Both the position numbers and the translations under genes were made by a program. A stretch of 64,000 nucleotides of DNA from an uncultured Collinsella sp. (lineage in GTDB: Bacteria; Actinomycetota; Coriobacteriia; Coriobacteriales; Coriobacteriaceae): assembly GCA_958437935.1 (NCBI GenBank), contig CAUBPS010000011.1, positions 19,170 through 83,169 on the forward strand, given 5' to 3'. Below the pieces are notes generated by a model. That model was given only the letters and a program-made list of their open reading frames with translations. It was not told the origin of the DNA and did not search any database. Shown one piece after another: positions 62,901 through 64,000 of the stretch. The first letter of the stretch is position 1; each line of letters opens with the position of its first letter.

Positions 62901-63022
62901 GTACAGGTTTTTGTAGAGGGGTATGGAGATGTATCTACGGGCAGTACATTTTGCGTAATCTGGGCAAACGCGGATTAATTGCTCGTATAATGGCCTATGT
63001 CGAAAGATACAAAAACCTGTAC
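62901..63022. promoter_or_regulatory. Candidate invertible promoter: 15-bp inverted repeats around a TATAAT box
   Basis: GTACAGGTTTTTGTA (62901-62915) and its exact reverse complement TACAAAAACCTGTAC (63008-63022) bracket 92 bp. TATAAT at 62986-62991 points toward the NusG-like gene; a matching -35 is poor. This is the layout of phase-variable invertons upstream of UpxY/NusG-type genes, but only one orientation is visible. The rest of 62788-63113 holds only the thrS terminator and this element. Confidence 0.55.
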
Positions 63023-63113
63023 TTTTGCGACTGCGCCTAGCTGCGAGCGAGAAGCCTGTTCTAAACGCCCCTGCATTTGCGTGTGTCGCAAAGCAAGAAA
63101 AGGGGGCGAGAGC

Positions 63114-63704
63114 ATGGAACAGACGGCACGGCGCCAAGAGCAGCTGCCGGGCGCATTTAACGGCGTAACTACCAACAGCCAGCATGGCCGCGTCCGCTGG
63201 TATCTGGTTCACACCCCCCATGGAAAAGAGCGCGAGATCTGCGAAAAGGTCCGCCACATTATCCCGCACGAGCTAATGCAGGACGCTTTTGTGATGCAAA
63301 AGGAGTTCTGGTTTAAGCGGGACGGCGCCTGGTCGCTCCAAACCAAACCCATGTACAAGGAATATTTCTTCGTCGCCACGCACGATGCCGCCGCGCTCGA
63401 TAGGGCCCTGGCCCAGTTGAGCTTTGGCTGCCGCATCGCCGGCAGTAGGGAGCGGGCGTACATGCCCATGCCGGACGATGCGCAGGATTGGTACCGCAGC
63501 GTGCTGGACGATGACGGCGTGGTTCGCAACAGCGTTGCGCGCATCGAAGACGGCGTGTTGCACATAGAGCAGGGTCCCTTGGTGGGGCAAGAGGCCCGTG
63601 TAAAGAAGATCGACCGTCATAAACGCTGGTGCCTGGTAGACGTGGGCGAGGGTGACTCCACATTTAGGGAGCTGCTTCCGTTAGACGTGCCCAGCAAAAC
63701 GTAA
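63114..63704 (+). CDS. NusG-family transcription antiterminator (specialised paralogue)
   Basis: The 196-residue protein has an N-terminal NGN domain (VRWYLVHTPHGKEREICEKVRHIIP, about residues 22-46, and KPMYKEYFFVATHDAAALDRALAQL) and a C-terminal KOW-like segment (EQGPLVGQEARVKKIDRHKRWCLVDVGEG, about 150-178). It differs from housekeeping NusG, so it is likely a LoaP/RfaH/UpxY-type regulator that lets RNA polymerase read through a long biosynthetic operon, typically polysaccharide genes, which would lie beyond the window. The ATG at 63114 is preceded by AAAAGGGGGCGAG. An ATG at 62997 adds a Cys-rich stretch not seen in the family and would lie at the transcription start. Confidence 0.8.
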   Translation: MEQTARRQEQLPGAFNGVTTNSQHGRVRWYLVHTPHGKEREICEKVRHIIPHELMQDAFVMQKEFWFKRDGAWSLQTKPMYKEYFFVATHDAAALDRALAQLSFGCRIAGSRERAYMPMPDDAQDWYRSVLDDDGVVRNSVARIEDGVLHIEQGPLVGQEARVKKIDRHKRWCLVDVGEGDSTFRELLPLDVPSKT

Positions 63705-63750
63705 GGGAGACGTTGCGCCGGCAATTCGTTCGCATTTTGAATTCATAGAC

Positions 63751-63759
63751 GGGGGGGGG
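63751..63759 (+). repeat. G9 homopolymer tract
   Basis: Nine consecutive G lie 47 bp after the NusG-like gene, immediately followed by a CTGGGGACAGGGACG REP-like string (63763-63777). Homopolymers of this length can slip, or be miscounted by sequencing. Confidence 0.7.
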
Positions 63760-63788
63760 TTCCTGGGGACAGGGACGTAAGTTTTATT

Positions 63789-63953
63789 GTGGCTGCTAAA
63801 GAAGTAACAGAGAGCAATGTGCCCGCGGGGGCGGTACTGATTGCTCAGGCCATGGACCGGCGTGAGGGCGCCGGCCGCTACAAGGCTATGCAATCCATTA
63901 TGGACTGGGATCGCTCGCGCCTGGCCTACCGGGCCATAAAGCGCACGCCTTGA
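63789..63953 (+). CDS. Possible 54-residue small protein or gene remnant
   Basis: The frame GTG GCT GCT AAA GAA... encodes MAAKEVTESNVPAGAVLIAQ... and ends RLAYRAIKRTP before TGA at 63951-63953. There is no clear RBS, and I do not recognise the family. Codon use is ordinary for the region. It may be a real small protein or the tail of a broken gene. No other feature is seen in 63705-64000. Confidence 0.3.
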   Translation: MAAKEVTESNVPAGAVLIAQAMDRREGAGRYKAMQSIMDWDRSRLAYRAIKRTP

Positions 63954-64000
63954 TTATCAACTTCATCCGAACACTTCCCACATTCATCCGTACATGTACG

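Noticed and set aside
62997..63113. Longer N-terminus for the NusG-like protein
   Set aside because: The ATG at 62997 lies at the expected transcription start and adds a Cys-rich segment alien to NusG. The ATG at 63114 has a clear RBS.

Overview
The window is GC-rich, densely coded DNA from a strictly anaerobic gut actinobacterium. Collinsella (Coriobacteriia) is the best guess. The evidence is a selenocysteine formate hydrogenlyase of the Hyf type, a complete local selA-selB-tRNA-Sec set, a giant BspA/InlB-type surface protein with a LADTG sorting signal, and overall codon style. The genus is an inference; no marker gene was compared.

Layout. 1-537: C-terminal end of a cysteine desulfurase. 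665-13528: one 4287-residue sortase-anchored surface protein built of duplicated modules. 13647-15253: BrnQ transporter, then tRNA-Pro and tRNA-Gly. 15254-15794: a repeat-rich non-coding stretch. 15795-16566 (minus): a PIN toxin with a RelB/DinJ antitoxin. 16994-32401: a formate hydrogenlyase locus (HydN, selenoprotein FdhF, HycB, HyfBCDEFGHI, HycH, HycI, FocA). 32524-39470: an orphan molybdopterin oxidoreductase, selA, selB, tRNA-Sec, mobA and a DUF3343 (Se/S carrier-like) gene. 39506-40968: a complete IS3-family insertion sequence. 41194-46449: glutamate dehydrogenase and a two-gene xanthine-dehydrogenase-type molybdenum hydroxylase. 46590-54854: tRNA-Leu, tig, clpP, clpX, valS, folC. 55206-59644 (minus): M24 peptidase and an anaerobic glycerol-3-phosphate dehydrogenase-like trio. 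60363-63704: zinc-ribbon membrane protein, thrS and a NusG-like antiterminator.

The middle of the window reads as one physiological unit. FdhF oxidises formate using molybdopterin and selenocysteine. HydN/HycB relay electrons to the Hyf membrane hydrogenase, which evolves H2 and probably pumps ions. HycI/HycH mature the enzyme and FocA moves formate. SelA, SelB and tRNA-Sec insert the selenocysteine, and MobA may complete the cofactor. selD and the hyp genes are not in the window.

The least ordinary material is non-coding: (a) a 12-motif alternating-orientation array of about 80-bp period at 59814-60271; (b) two elements flanking valS with a shared palindromic core but locus-specific complementary outer arms; (c) two 160-bp elements with 29-bp terminal inverted repeats at 15504 and 54998; (d) a candidate invertible promoter (15-bp inverted repeats enclosing a TATAAT box) upstream of the NusG-like gene; and (e) an insertion sequence that landed inside a palindromic intergenic hairpin.
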